Source: Agrococcus jejuensis
GTDB taxonomy: Bacteria > Actinomycetota > Actinomycetes > Actinomycetales > Microbacteriaceae
Direction of reading: 5' to 3'
Assembly (NCBI RefSeq): GCF_007679035.1
Contig: NZ_VEFR01000001.1
Location: 1,197,925 to 1,261,924 of the forward strand
DNA length: 64,000 bases
Part shown: positions 1-9,594 of the stretch, one piece after another
Numbering within the stretch: the stretch's first letter is position 1
Layout of the letters: the number at the start of each line of letters is the position of its first letter
Notes under the pieces: generated by a model
Database searches by the model: none
What the model saw: the letters and a program-made list of their open reading frames with translations, nothing else
Told to the model about the DNA's origin: nothing
Position numbers and translations under genes: made by a program

Positions 1-2929
1 TGACCTCGCCCGTCACCGAGGTGATGCCCACGAGGGGCGCACCGAGTCGGTCGATCGCGCGCTGCGTGAGCAGCTCGCGGCTCTGACCGCCCTCGATGAG
101 CCACGTGCGGCCCCACACCGTCGTGTACTGCGTGACCGCCGACCCGGCGGGCAGGGCCGAGCACAGGCTCGACGGGACCGCCGTGTGCGTCACGTTCCAC
201 GCGGAGGCGACCGCCGACGAGGCGTACGGCATGATGCGCCCGCCGACCGCGAACCCGTTCGTCGTGCCGCAGCGGATGGCCGGGCTCGAGATGGTCGTGC
301 CGGTCGTCGACAGCGACGCGAACGTCGCGTCGACGGCCGTCGGCGACGAGCCTCCGAACCCGACGGCGAGGCCGGGCGTCGAGAACGGCAGGAACGCGGA
401 CCCGTCGTAGTAGGCCACGGTGCCGTTCGCGAGACGCACGAACGACCCGGCGGCCGCGGCCTGCGTGATCGTGCCGCGCAGCGGCAGCTGCGCGAGCATG
501 GCGGCGTCGGCGCGCGAGACGGCGAGGCCGTCGCGTGCTGCCTGCGCAGCGGCGCCCTGCAGCAGGTACCGGCCGCCGCCGTCGATGCGATAGGCGTTGC
601 CGGCGGCGTCGAGCGTCGTCGTGCCGAACGCGCCCGAGACGAGCGTCGATCGCGCGCACGTCGCGTCGGCGAGCGGCAGCGGCGTGCGCCCCCACTCGGC
701 TGCGACGGCGGCGGAGATCGCATGCCGGTAGCCGTTGGACGCGAAGTACGTCGTGCCCGCGCACGAGATGAGGTTCGACGAGAGCGTGCCCGCGACGGCG
801 CCGCGCGCGGCGAGCACGTCGGGCGACACGAGCGTCGACGAGGTCCCGAGGCCGAGGCTCGAGAGGATGCCGGCGTCCGCGACCGCGTATCGGCGGCTGC
901 CGTCGACGAGGTACCAGACCGGATCGCTCTCGGTGCGCAGCACCTGCCCCGTCGCGACCTGCGCGTTCGTCGGCATGCCGCGCATCGCGCCGACGGCGCC
1001 GACGTACACGCGCGACGAGACGCCGTAGGTGCGCACGACGAAGTCGATGTCGGCCTGCGAGCCCATGGGCTGCAGGATGCCCGCCGAGACGAGGTACGTC
1101 ACGGTCGACGTGCCCCGCTCGCGGAGGAAGAACGGCGGCGTGGCGGTCGACACCTGCGGCAGGCCCGAGAGCGCCGCCGGGTCGATGGCCGTGAACATGC
1201 TCGTGCCGCCGACCTGCGCCGCGTCGACGCGCAGCCAGCCGTCGTCGGAGAGCATCGCCGTCGTCGATCCGGCGCGCACGCGCAGCGGCATCGTGCCGTT
1301 GCCGGTCGAGACGAGTGCGAGCGAGGCCTGCGTCACGTCGCGCGCCGCGAGCGTGAACGGCATGCCGTCGGCAGCCGCCGGGATGGCCCAGGTGCCCGCG
1401 TTCGTCACGAGGCGCACCCACTGGCCGGCCGAGGTCGCGTAGACGCCGGGGCCGAGCACCGGCGGGCCGATCCGCATCCAGCTCACCGCCGACGCCGTGA
1501 GGCTCGACGCCTGCGCGGGGATGCCGTACTGCGGCAGCAGGCTCAGGTCGAGGATCTCGCGACGCTCCCTGCCCTGCACGAGCCACTGCACGCCGTCGGG
1601 CGTGCGCGCGACCTGGTCGAGCCACGCCTCCCCGGCGCGCATCGTCGACAGCTGCGACGACGTGAGCTGCGGGAGGCCGGCGCACGCGGTGCCGTAGTCC
1701 TGCGCCTGCGTGCAGCTGCGGAAGCGCAGCAGCCTGCCGTCGTCGACGTAGTAGGCGGTGCCGTCGGCGGCCTGCACGGCACGGGAGATGTCGGGGCCGT
1801 CGGCGTACGACTCGATCTCCGTGAGGCTCACGATGCGCACGGGGCCGAGCGACTGGTACTGCAGGTACAGGTCGTAGCTGCGGAAGCGGTGGCGCGTCGT
1901 GCCCGAGACGAGGAAGACGTCGCCGCCCTGCGACGACTGCAGCAGGCTCGCCCCGCTCGTCGGGTCGCCGAACCAGTCGGTCCACTGCCGCCAGAAGTTG
2001 CGGTTGCCGTACGCCGAGCACGAGTCGCCCGTGCCGTACATGTTCGCCAGTGCTGCCGAGTTCGGCTGGTAGGGCGTGTAGTTGTACAGGCCGGCCGTCG
2101 CCGAGTTGGCGATGTAGATGCGGCTCGAGCCGCATGCGCTGTTCGGGTGGTACAGCACGGTGTTCCAGGCGGCGGGCTGGTGGTTGTAGCTCGTCGGGAA
2201 CGTCTTGTAGACGTTGAACTGCCGCGCCGCGTAGTAGATCTGGTAGAAGAAGCCGCCGTAGCTGGAGTCGCACGGCGCGGTGTCGGGGCACGCGAAGCCC
2301 GTGGCGCTCGAGTACCGCCACGGTGCCGGCGCCCGGCTCGTCACGAGGCCCTGCTCCTTCTCGAGCAGCACGAGGAGGGCGCGCTGCGAGATGTTGCATG
2401 CCGAGCCGACCGCGGCGATGATCTGCGCGGCCGACATGCCGCCGGAGCCCGCGATCGCCTGGCAGTACGCGTTGCCCGCCATCGTCGGGGTCGCCTGCCA
2501 GTACTGGTAGAGGCAGGTGTAGCCGCTCGTGCACGACGAGTTGCGGGCCTCGATGAACGACTGCACCTGCTGGCCGTTCATCGTGCCGCCCGCGTAGAAG
2601 TTCGCGTCGGAGATGATGTTGCCGGCGTTGAAGTTGCGCCAGTCGGCTGCGGTCGCGAGGGGCGCGACCGGGGCGGCGGCGAGGTCCGTCGTCGCGGTCG
2701 AGGCTGCATCGACCTGCGCGGCGGACGCCGGGTCGACCTGTGCGGCGGACGCGGCATCGACGAGCGTCGACGCCGACGCCTCGACGGCGGCGGAGGCCGA
2801 CGCCGAGAGCGACTTCGCACCCGTCGACGCGGCGTGCGCGGGCGTCGCGGTGCCGGGTTGGAGCATCCCCACGACGCTCGCGAGGGCGGCGATCGCGACG
2901 AGCGCGAACCGCGTGCTGGAGCGGCGCAT
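1..2929 (-). CDS. Large secreted repeat-containing surface protein (3' end outside window)
   Basis: About 976 residues are visible and the frame is open to the window edge, so the C-terminus is missing. The N-terminus is a signal peptide (MRRSSTR, a hydrophobic core, then an AHA-type cleavage site near residue 33). An Ala/Ser/Asp-rich linker follows to about residue 90. The globular part starts at WRNFNAGNIISDANFY and is rich in cysteines; it carries the LLEKEQGLVTS segment seen in actinobacterial secreted proteins of this type, which resemble cell-wall glycosidases. After about residue 290 come many short repeats of the form W/Y-L-V-D-G-x-x-R-x-L, probably beta-structured modules. The ATG at 2929 has GGGAGGGA about 9 bp upstream. 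Function is not known; enzymatic activity on the wall is possible but I see no proven active site. Confidence 0.8.
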   Translation of the reverse strand, partial: MRRSSTRFALVAIAALASVVGMLQPGTATPAHAASTGAKSLSASASAAVEASASTLVDAASAAQVDPASAAQVDAASTATTDLAAAPVAPLATAADWRNFNAGNIISDANFYAGGTMNGQQVQSFIEARNSSCTSGYTCLYQYWQATPTMAGNAYCQAIAGSGGMSAAQIIAAVGSACNISQRALLVLLEKEQGLVTSRAPAPWRYSSATGFACPDTAPCDSSYGGFFYQIYYAARQFNVYKTFPTSYNHQPAAWNTVLYHPNSACGSSRIYIANSATAGLYNYTPYQPNSAALANMYGTGDSCSAYGNRNFWRQWTDWFGDPTSGASLLQSSQGGDVFLVSGTTRHRFRSYDLYLQYQSLGPVRIVSLTEIESYADGPDISRAVQAADGTAYYVDDGRLLRFRSCTQAQDYGTACAGLPQLTSSQLSTMRAGEAWLDQVARTPDGVQWLVQGRERREILDLSLLPQYGIPAQASSLTASAVSWMRIGPPVLGPGVYATSAGQWVRLVTNAGTWAIPAAADGMPFTLAARDVTQASLALVSTGNGTMPLRVRAGSTTAMLSDDGWLRVDAAQVGGTSMFTAIDPAALSGLPQVSTATPPFFLRERGTSTVTYLVSAGILQPMGSQADIDFVVRTYGVSSRVYVGAVGAMRGMPTNAQVATGQVLRTESDPVWYLVDGSRRYAVADAGILSSLGLGTSSTLVSPDVLAARGAVAGTLSSNLISCAGTTYFASNGYRHAISAAVAAEWGRTPLPLADATCARSTLVSGAFGTTTLDAAGNAYRIDGGGRYLLQGAAAQAARDGLAVSRADAAMLAQLPLRGTITQAAAAGSFVRLANGTVAYYDGSAFLPFSTPGLAVGFGGSSPTAVDATFASLSTTGTTISSPAIRCGTTNGFAVGGRIMPYASSAVASAWNVTHTAVPSSLCSALPAGSAVTQYTTVWGRTWLIEGGQSRELLTQRAIDRLGAPLVGITSVTGEV

Positions 2930-2960
2930 GGGACCTCATCCCTCCCGAAGGTGTGACCCG

Positions 2961-2980
2961 ATGCTATGCGATCGGGGTAC
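2961..2980 (-). promoter_or_regulatory. Putative promoter and shared motif of the surface-protein gene
   Basis: Read on the minus strand, TAGCAT (2966-2961) is a good -10 box about 31 bp before the start codon. It is preceded by GTACCCCGATCGC (2980-2968), which recurs exactly upstream of the CWB2-CAP gene at 13630-13642. Confidence 0.5.
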
Positions 2981-3053
2981 GGGCCCTGGGAATGGCACGC
3001 CGCAGCGACCGCGCCGACGGCGCGTCCGCCCCGTCAGCGCGGGCTCGTCGACC

Positions 3054-4283
3054 TCAGCGCAGGCGCGAGAGCGGCACGATCGGCTGCTCGGGATCGAGGC
3101 CGCCGAACGCGACGTCGAGGGCCACGATGCCGCCCGCGTTGTCGCGTTCGCCGCGCTGCAGCGTGAACGACGCGCCGCGCTGCAGCGAGTCGTAGATCAC
3201 GGTGCGTCGGAAGTCCTGGATCACCGTCGAGACGTCGTACATGCCCGGCAGCAGCGGCAGGCCGTCGATGCGGATGTCGATCGTGCCCGTGCCGGGCTCG
3301 ATGCGCTCCGGCACCCAGCCGGCGTCGAACCCGTGCGTGCCCCACACGTGGATGCCCTCGCGCGTGCCGATCGAGACGCCGAGCACGGGGCGCTCGATCG
3401 TCTCGTGCGCGCGGTAGTGGGCGCGCATGAGCATGCCGTCGCCCGTCTGCAGCCCGTCGGGGTCGCCGCCGTCGCGTGCGAGCAGCTCGATGCGCTCGAC
3501 GGCGATCTCGCCGGTGCCGAAGCGCATGCCACCGCCGTCGACGGGCTTCGCGGCGTGGCTCGAGTCGGCGTACTCGTCGACGATGCGCCGAGCCGGTCCG
3601 ACGTCCTGCACGACGCCGTGGTCGAGCCATGCGGCCTGGTCGCAGAACGAGCGCATCTGCTCGAGGCCGTGCGACACGACCACGACCGTGCGGCCCTGGT
3701 CGCGGAACTGCGCGAACTTCTCCATGCACTTCTCCTGGAAGTCCATGTCGCCCACCGCGAGCACCTCGTCGACGAGCAGGATGTCGGGCTCGACGTGGAT
3801 CGACACCGAGAAGCCCAGGCGCACGTACATGCCGCTCGAGTAGTTCTTCACGGGCTGGTCGATGAAGTCGCCGACGCCCGAGAACTCGACGATGCGGTCG
3901 AACTTCGCGTCGATCTCGTCCTTGCGCATGCCGAGGATCGCGCCGTTGAGGTACACGTTCTCGCGGCCCGAGAGCTCGGGGTGGAAGCCCGAGCCGACCT
4001 CGAGCATCGCCGCGACGCGACCGTCCATCGTGATCGACCCCGCGTCGGGGTTGAGGATGCGGGCCATGACCTTGAGCAGCGTCGACTTGCCCGAGCCGTT
4101 GCGGCCGAGCAGGCCGAACGTCGAACCCTTCGGGATCTCGAACGACACGTCCTGCAGGGCGTGGAAGTCGGTGTACCTCGAGCGTCCGCGACGCAGCACG
4201 GCAGCCTTGATCGACTGGTTGCGCTCCTGGTAGACCCGGAACGACTTCGAGACCCCGTCGACGACGATGGCGGGTTCGGTCAC
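3054..4283 (-). CDS. Polysaccharide ABC exporter, ATP-binding subunit (Wzt/TagH type)
   Basis: 409 aa. Provides ATP hydrolysis for export of an undecaprenyl-linked wall glycan, together with the permease just upstream. The nucleotide-binding domain fills residues 1-240 with Walker A GLLGRNGSGKST, signature YSSGMYVRLGF and Walker B ILLVDEVLAVGD. Residues 260-409 form an extra C-terminal domain as in Wzt proteins, where it recognises the modified glycan end. Start is GTG at 4283, sharing one base with the permease stop (TAGTG), so the two are coupled. It is the last gene of the operon that begins at 10635. The long C-terminal domain fits export of a chain-terminated polymer rather than simple teichoic acid. 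Confidence 0.93.
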   Translation of the reverse strand: MTEPAIVVDGVSKSFRVYQERNQSIKAAVLRRGRSRYTDFHALQDVSFEIPKGSTFGLLGRNGSGKSTLLKVMARILNPDAGSITMDGRVAAMLEVGSGFHPELSGRENVYLNGAILGMRKDEIDAKFDRIVEFSGVGDFIDQPVKNYSSGMYVRLGFSVSIHVEPDILLVDEVLAVGDMDFQEKCMEKFAQFRDQGRTVVVVSHGLEQMRSFCDQAAWLDHGVVQDVGPARRIVDEYADSSHAAKPVDGGGMRFGTGEIAVERIELLARDGGDPDGLQTGDGMLMRAHYRAHETIERPVLGVSIGTREGIHVWGTHGFDAGWVPERIEPGTGTIDIRIDGLPLLPGMYDVSTVIQDFRRTVIYDSLQRGASFTLQRGERDNAGGIVALDVAFGGLDPEQPIVPLSRLR

Positions 4284-5170
4284 TAGAGCTCCTCCACCAC
4301 GTTGCGCGAGAACCTGCGGAACACGAGGGTGCCGATCACGAGCAGGCCGAAGGCCCACACGCCGATGTACAGCCACGTGTCGAGGCTCGGCACGGCGTAG
4401 TCGTAGATGATGTTGCGGAACGCGGCCAGGATGCGCTCGGTCGGGTTGAGCTCGAAGATCGTCACGAGCGGCAGCGGCTGCCCGTCGACGAGCACGCCCT
4501 CGCTCGCCAGCTGGTCCTGCGCCTGCTGCACGAGCGCGACGGGGAACATGACGCCCGAGGCGTACATCCAGATCTGCGTGAAGATCGCCCACAGGTGCTG
4601 CAGGTCGCGGAAGTAGACGAGCGCGACGCTCAGCATGAGCGAGAGCCCGATGACGAATGCGATCGTCAGGGCGAGCAGCGGCACGAGCAACGGCACGTAG
4701 AGCAGCACGGCGGGACCGCCGATGAGCGCCGTGATGAGCACGAGCACCACGAGCTCCGTGAGGTAGGTCGTGGTGTTCGCGACGATCGACGACACGACGA
4801 GCACCGAGCGCTCGAAGTAGACCTTCGTCAGCAGGCCCTGGTTCGCCAGCAGCGACGACATGCCGCCCGAGATGCTGCCGGAGACGTAGGCCCACGTGAT
4901 GACGCCGATGCCGATCCAGAGCGGGAAGAAGTGGATCTCGGAGTTCGTGCCCGTGGGCACGGGCAGCCGCAGCAGCAGGCCGAAGACCAGCGAGAAGATC
5001 GCGATCTGCGCGACCGGGTTCAGCAGCGACCACACGCGGCCGAGCACCGTGCGCTTGTACTCGGCGCGGATCTCGCGCAGCGCGAGGTTGCGCATGAGGC
5101 TGAATGCCGTCGCACGCTCCTCGGCGCGCCTCGCGCGGCGCTCCCGCGCCGTGGTGACGCCGCCGCTCAC
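4283..5170 (-). CDS. Polysaccharide ABC exporter, permease subunit (Wzm/TagG, ABC-2 type)
   Basis: 295 aa with six predicted membrane spans. The N-terminal LREIRAEYKRTVLGRVWSLL segment is typical of TagG/Wzm permeases and precedes the first span. It forms the export channel for a lipid-linked wall polysaccharide with the ATPase downstream. The GTG start at 5170 overlaps the stop of the AlgX-like gene by four bases (GTGA), and its own stop overlaps the ATPase start, so expression is tightly coupled. The in-frame GTG twelve bases later (VTTARERR) is a possible alternative start. Confidence 0.93.
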   Translation of the reverse strand: MSGGVTTARERRARRAEERATAFSLMRNLALREIRAEYKRTVLGRVWSLLNPVAQIAIFSLVFGLLLRLPVPTGTNSEIHFFPLWIGIGVITWAYVSGSISGGMSSLLANQGLLTKVYFERSVLVVSSIVANTTTYLTELVVLVLITALIGGPAVLLYVPLLVPLLALTIAFVIGLSLMLSVALVYFRDLQHLWAIFTQIWMYASGVMFPVALVQQAQDQLASEGVLVDGQPLPLVTIFELNPTERILAAFRNIIYDYAVPSLDTWLYIGVWAFGLLVIGTLVFRRFSRNVVEEL

Positions 5171-6375
5171 GGCTGCGCCGGCGGCGGGAAGGTCAGGTGC
5201 CGCTCCGCGATCTCGAGGATCACGACCTGGGGCTGATGCTCGTCCACGAGCGCTCCGATGTCCGGGATGGTGGTGGGCGCGTCGACGTTGTGGCGCACCT
5301 GCACGGTCTCGGCGAAGGCGTCCTGCCAGTACGGCGCGAGCGCGGTGCCCATGGAGTCGCGCAGGATGAGCGCCGTCATGTCGAGCTGACCGGCGGGGTT
5401 CGCGGTCGTGGCCGGCAGCGGGTCGAAGCCCACGTTCTGGTCGCCCGCGTACGTCGTCGTCGTGCCGTCGGCCGCCGTGACGTCGACGGGGCCGAAGGGC
5501 TCGGCGAGCACCGGGCCGACGAAGTCGTCGCTCGCGGGCACGCCGTACGGCTCGAACTCGTTCGACGGGTCCTGCTCGACCGTGTCGACGATCGTCGGCG
5601 GCGTCAGCGCCGAGAGCGCCGTCGACGACTCGGCCATGCACGTCGCCATCTGCTGCCATGCCACGGCAGCACCGTAGTCGGTCCAGTGGCTGTTCGTGTC
5701 GGGGAACGTCGGCGCCGTGTCGTTCGCGTCGCGCAGCGTCTGCCGTACGTCGACCCACGGCAGCTCGGGGTGCAGCGCGAGCAGCTGGTCGAACGGTCCG
5801 GAGCCGCGGATCGCCTGCATCCACTCGGGCAGCAGCTCGGGGTAGACGTCCCACTTCGCGGGCGCGATCGTCACGTAGAGCTCGATGCCCTGCGCGTCGA
5901 GGTCGGCGTCGAGCGTGCCGATGAACGACGCCCACGTGTCGATCTCGGCCTGCGACAGCACGCGGCGGCCGACGGCCTGCGACATGTTGAGGGCCTGCAG
6001 GTCGCTCCAGAAGACCATGTCGTCCTGCCCCTGGATCCAGGGCTGCGCGATCTCGCCGGCGTGGGCATCCCACTCGGCCGTCGCGGCGGCGATGGCGTCG
6101 GCGTCGCCCGAGAGCCACGGCTGCGGCTCGGGCTGGGCGACGGCGGGCGTGCACGAGGCGGCGAGCGCCGACGAGGCGACCTCGTCGGGGATCGCGACCG
6201 GTGCCGACTCGGCGTCCCAGCCGGCCTGCAGCTGGCGCTGCGTGAAGAAGCCGATGACCGTCAGCACGAGCGCGATGACGACGAGCATGACGAGCGGCAC
6301 GTAGCGCAGGCCGCGCAGGCGCGCGACGGGTCGCACGCCCTGCTCGCGCACGTCCGCTCCGCTGCTCGCGGTCAT
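5167..6375 (-). CDS. AlgX/AlgJ-like SGNH-type polysaccharide O-acetylation protein
   Basis: 402 aa. One N-terminal membrane anchor (about residues 28-48) and an extracytoplasmic domain. It has DTNSHWTDYGA, the DxxHW-type motif of AlgX/AlgJ proteins, and LRDSMGT, which matches the serine-containing catalytic block. These proteins transfer acetyl groups onto exported polysaccharides after a membrane acyltransferase brings acetyl across the membrane. The gene overlaps the acyltransferase gene upstream (ATGA) and the exporter permease downstream, matching that partnership. The exact acceptor sugar is unknown. Confidence 0.78.
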   Translation of the reverse strand: MTASSGADVREQGVRPVARLRGLRYVPLVMLVVIALVLTVIGFFTQRQLQAGWDAESAPVAIPDEVASSALAASCTPAVAQPEPQPWLSGDADAIAAATAEWDAHAGEIAQPWIQGQDDMVFWSDLQALNMSQAVGRRVLSQAEIDTWASFIGTLDADLDAQGIELYVTIAPAKWDVYPELLPEWMQAIRGSGPFDQLLALHPELPWVDVRQTLRDANDTAPTFPDTNSHWTDYGAAVAWQQMATCMAESSTALSALTPPTIVDTVEQDPSNEFEPYGVPASDDFVGPVLAEPFGPVDVTAADGTTTTYAGDQNVGFDPLPATTANPAGQLDMTALILRDSMGTALAPYWQDAFAETVQVRHNVDAPTTIPDIGALVDEHQPQVVILEIAERHLTFPPPAQP

Positions 6376-7577
6376 GCTGCCGCCTCCAGCTCTCGCGCAC
6401 GTCGCGTCGACGAGAAGCCGGGGACGACGATGCGGTCGCGGATGCGGTCCTCGACGGGCTTCCATCTGGCCAGCAGCCACTGCAGCCAGCGCGGCGTCCA
6501 GTTCTTCAGGCTCAGCGCGGGCTTCTCGATGAGGTGCCAGCTGCCGAACGCGAGGATGTGCACGACCACGACGACGACGACGTGGTAGACGAGCCAGCCG
6601 GCGTCCTGGAGGCCGAAGTACGCGGCGAACTGCATGATCGGCCACGCGAAGATGTAGATGCCGTACGACATGTCGCCCGGGCGCTCCCAGCCGTTCAGCG
6701 CCTTCACGCGGATGGCGAACCAGATGAGGAAGTAGCAGAACGCGTACTGGCCGATGAAGAGCCAGCCACCGAACGCGTAGGTGGCGCCGGCGAAGATCAC
6801 CGCCGCGATCGCGAGCCGATCGTCGATCGGGATCTTGTCGCCGAAGAGGGCGAAGAGCATGCCGAACGCGAAGGGTGCGAGCAGCAGCAGGTAGAAGATG
6901 TTGCCGAAGAGGCCGTTGATCATCGTCAGGTTGCCGACGTAGCCCCACTGCATGCACGCGAGCAGGATGATGATGCCCGCGATGGCGCCGCCGATCCAGC
7001 GGTGCCACAGCATGCCGAAGAGGCCGAGCAGGCCCACGATGATGTACGCGCGGAACTCGTAGAGCAGCGTCCAGGCGCTGCCGTTCCAGTCGAACCCGCC
7101 GTGATCGGCGCCGAACGGGATCGACGTGCCCATGCCCGCGATGTTCTTCTGCACGAGCGTGAGCCACATGTTGTGGAAGAAGTACGTCAGCGGCGACTCG
7201 TCGGTCGCGTTCCAGAAGCCGTCCCACGTGCCGGCCTCCTGGCGCCACGCGATCGGCGCCAGCACGAAGCCCGTGAGCAGCAGGGCGAGCCACCAGGCGG
7301 GGAAGATGCGCAGCGCGCGCCGCCAGAAGTAGCGGAAGATCGTCGACGAGCCCATGCGGGACTTCGTGATGAGGAAGCCGGAGAGGAAGAAGAAGCCGGC
7401 GACGGCGACGCCGCCGATCGACTGCTCCGACGAGATCTGCGTGCCGAGGTCGTGCCCGCCGTAGAAGCCCGCGAGCGGACCGGCGTGCGAGAAGATCACG
7501 GCGAACGCCATGAGCCACCGCAGGAAGCCGATGCTGTTCGCGCGCGGGTCGAACGCCTCCTGGAGCGTCTTGGGCAT
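6372..7577 (-). CDS. Membrane acyltransferase, family 3
   Basis: 401 aa, about ten membrane spans. The first span carries the conserved histidine (VIFSHAGPL) and is followed by GVAVAGFFFLSGFLITKS, both typical of acyltransferase-3 proteins that O-acylate envelope glycans such as OafA. The ATG at 7577 overlaps the TGA of the RgpF-like gene by one base, and its stop overlaps the next start by four. It probably supplies acetyl groups to the adjacent AlgX-like protein. A C-terminal cytoplasmic tail of about 50 basic residues is present. Confidence 0.9.
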   Translation of the reverse strand: MPKTLQEAFDPRANSIGFLRWLMAFAVIFSHAGPLAGFYGGHDLGTQISSEQSIGGVAVAGFFFLSGFLITKSRMGSSTIFRYFWRRALRIFPAWWLALLLTGFVLAPIAWRQEAGTWDGFWNATDESPLTYFFHNMWLTLVQKNIAGMGTSIPFGADHGGFDWNGSAWTLLYEFRAYIIVGLLGLFGMLWHRWIGGAIAGIIILLACMQWGYVGNLTMINGLFGNIFYLLLLAPFAFGMLFALFGDKIPIDDRLAIAAVIFAGATYAFGGWLFIGQYAFCYFLIWFAIRVKALNGWERPGDMSYGIYIFAWPIMQFAAYFGLQDAGWLVYHVVVVVVVHILAFGSWHLIEKPALSLKNWTPRWLQWLLARWKPVEDRIRDRIVVPGFSSTRRARELEAAA

Positions 7578-9544
7578 CAGCTGCTCCTCCTGGGCAGTCG
7601 GCGCAGGCGTCGCCAGGTGTCGCGCACGACGCCGTAGACGGGGCGCAGTCGCTCGGCGGTCTTGGGGTGGCGGGCGCGCACGATCTGCTTCGCCGCGCCG
7701 ATGATCGATCCGTCGCCACCGGGGCCCATGTGCTGCAGGTAGTGCACCTGCTCGAAGGGGTAGCCGGGCAGGTACGCGCTCATCGCCTGCAGCTTGTACT
7801 CCATGAACGTGTGGCTGATCGCGACGTGCTCGGCGTTGGCGATCGTGCGCGTGTGGAAGCCGGCGTCGGCCGCTGCGTAGGCGACGATGCGCTCCTGCAG
7901 GTGCGCGAGGCTGCCGTCCTTGTGCTCGGCCTCGCTCTGGTAGTCGTCGAACGTCCATTCGCGGCTCGTGACCTTGAGCAGGGCCTCGGGGCGCGCGACC
8001 CACATGGCGCCGTAGGGCGCGAGCGGCGAGACGTCGTCGAGGCGGGCCTCGATGCCGAGGTCCTGCATGAGCTCCGCGGTCTTCCAGTAGTTCGTGAACC
8101 AGCCGCGTCCCGCGGTCGGGAAGCCGATGTGGATCATGGGCGGGAAGACGACGCCGAGCGTCGGCTGCTGCTGGAACAGCGCGAGCATGTTGGCGGCGTA
8201 GCCGGGTGACGACAGCAGGTTCTCGAACTGCTGGCGCTTGAAGAGGTGCCCGGCGTTGTAGCCGGCCTGCACCGTCTTCTTCGAGTGGATCTTCACGACG
8301 AGGTCGTACTCGCCCGACGTGAGCACGTCGCGGCAGCCGACGAAGAAGCCCGAGAGGTCGCGTCCGCGGTTCGAGGCGAGCACGCGCACCTCGCTGCGTG
8401 CGACCTTGTCCTCGGACCGCAGGGCGATGGCCGCGCGGATGCGCTCGGCCTTCTCGTCGTCGGTCGTCGTGACGTAGAGGTCGACCGGCACCGGCAGGTT
8501 GCCGATGCGATCGAGCATCTCGTCGATCATCTCGTCGTAGTAGACGTGGAGGGTCGCAGCGACCTTGAGCGGGATCGTGGGGTCGAACGAGACGTCCTGC
8601 TCGGGCAGCACCTGCAGCATCGACGCGTTGGTGTTCAGCACGCGCGGCTTGGCGGCGCGCACGACGTTCGACCAGATGAGGTCCTCGGGGAAGCCCTCGG
8701 CGCATGCGGTCTCGACGACCCAGCGCACGATGATGGCCTCCTTGTCGAGGTACAGCGGGTCGTGGAAGAACATGCGCCGCTTGAGGATGGGGCAGCCCTG
8801 CTGGATGAGCAGCTCCGCGTTCTCGAACACGGGGTGCAGGGTGCCGTAGTCCTGGTGCGGGAACGACACGGCGTAGTCGTAGCCGAGGTCGGCGAAGTGC
8901 TGGGTGAAGCGCGACTCGTGCTGCGTGATGGAGTCGGAGTACGACTCGATCATCGGCATCTCGCCCCAGTAGCGACGCCAGTCGTCGCTCTGCAGGACGC
9001 TGCGGCGCACGGCGATCCAGTGCGACTGGATGTGCGACGGCATCGTGCCGCGCAGACGGTAGGGATGCGGCGTGACCTCGGCGTGGTCGGTGATGCCCCA
9101 GAAGTCGATGTCGTCGCGCGCGTCCATCGCGGCGAAGATCGGCTCGAAGGGCCGCACGGGCGCGAAGAACGTGTAGTTCATGAGGATGACCTCGTCGAAC
9201 TCGTCGACGCGGGGCCCGAGCCGCTCGAGGCCCTCCTTGTATCCCCACACGTCGAAGCCGACGTTCTCGCGCACGAGCACGTCGTCGGCCACGGCGTCGA
9301 GCGCGGCGCGGCCGGCCTCGTCGACGGCGCCGTTGACGATCACGAGGATGTGCTCGGCGAACGGGCGCAGCGATCGCAGCGCGTGAGGGATGTACTCGTC
9401 GACGATGCCCTGCTCGTCGTAGACGAGGTACAGGATCGCCCGCTTCGAGGCGTCGGCGAAGGGTGCTCGCAGTTCGATGGTCGCTGGCTGCACGGCGGTG
9501 ACGACTTCCTCCCGTTGCGCGCCCGACGTACGACGCGCTCGCAT
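7577..9544 (-). CDS. Rhamnan synthesis protein F (RgpF)-like glycosyltransferase
   Basis: 655 aa, the usual size for RgpF-family proteins acting in rhamnose-polymer assembly. Recognisable blocks are ENVGFDVWGYKEGLE near residue 95, the KIHSKKT block in the C-terminal half, and GRGWFTNYWKT followed by APYGAMWVARP. It is soluble, with no membrane segment. Start is uncertain: ATG at 9544 has an SD-like sequence directly against it, while GTG at 9493 lies about 13 bp after GGGAGGA. It is the second gene of the envelope operon, 50 bp after the first. It probably adds or modifies rhamnose residues of the exported polymer. Confidence 0.87.
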   Translation of the reverse strand: MRARRTSGAQREEVVTAVQPATIELRAPFADASKRAILYLVYDEQGIVDEYIPHALRSLRPFAEHILVIVNGAVDEAGRAALDAVADDVLVRENVGFDVWGYKEGLERLGPRVDEFDEVILMNYTFFAPVRPFEPIFAAMDARDDIDFWGITDHAEVTPHPYRLRGTMPSHIQSHWIAVRRSVLQSDDWRRYWGEMPMIESYSDSITQHESRFTQHFADLGYDYAVSFPHQDYGTLHPVFENAELLIQQGCPILKRRMFFHDPLYLDKEAIIVRWVVETACAEGFPEDLIWSNVVRAAKPRVLNTNASMLQVLPEQDVSFDPTIPLKVAATLHVYYDEMIDEMLDRIGNLPVPVDLYVTTTDDEKAERIRAAIALRSEDKVARSEVRVLASNRGRDLSGFFVGCRDVLTSGEYDLVVKIHSKKTVQAGYNAGHLFKRQQFENLLSSPGYAANMLALFQQQPTLGVVFPPMIHIGFPTAGRGWFTNYWKTAELMQDLGIEARLDDVSPLAPYGAMWVARPEALLKVTSREWTFDDYQSEAEHKDGSLAHLQERIVAYAAADAGFHTRTIANAEHVAISHTFMEYKLQAMSAYLPGYPFEQVHYLQHMGPGGDGSIIGAAKQIVRARHPKTAERLRPVYGVVRDTWRRLRRLPRRSS

Positions 9545-9594
9545 CCTCCGAGGCGGCCGGGCAACCTCCTCAGTATCGCATGGACCGGAGCGGA

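Noticed and set aside
185..2956. Long plus-strand reading frame of more than 900 codons opposite the secreted protein
   Set aside because: Its product is an Arg/Ala-rich composition typical of antisense frames in high-GC DNA, while the minus strand encodes a signal peptide and recognisable blocks.
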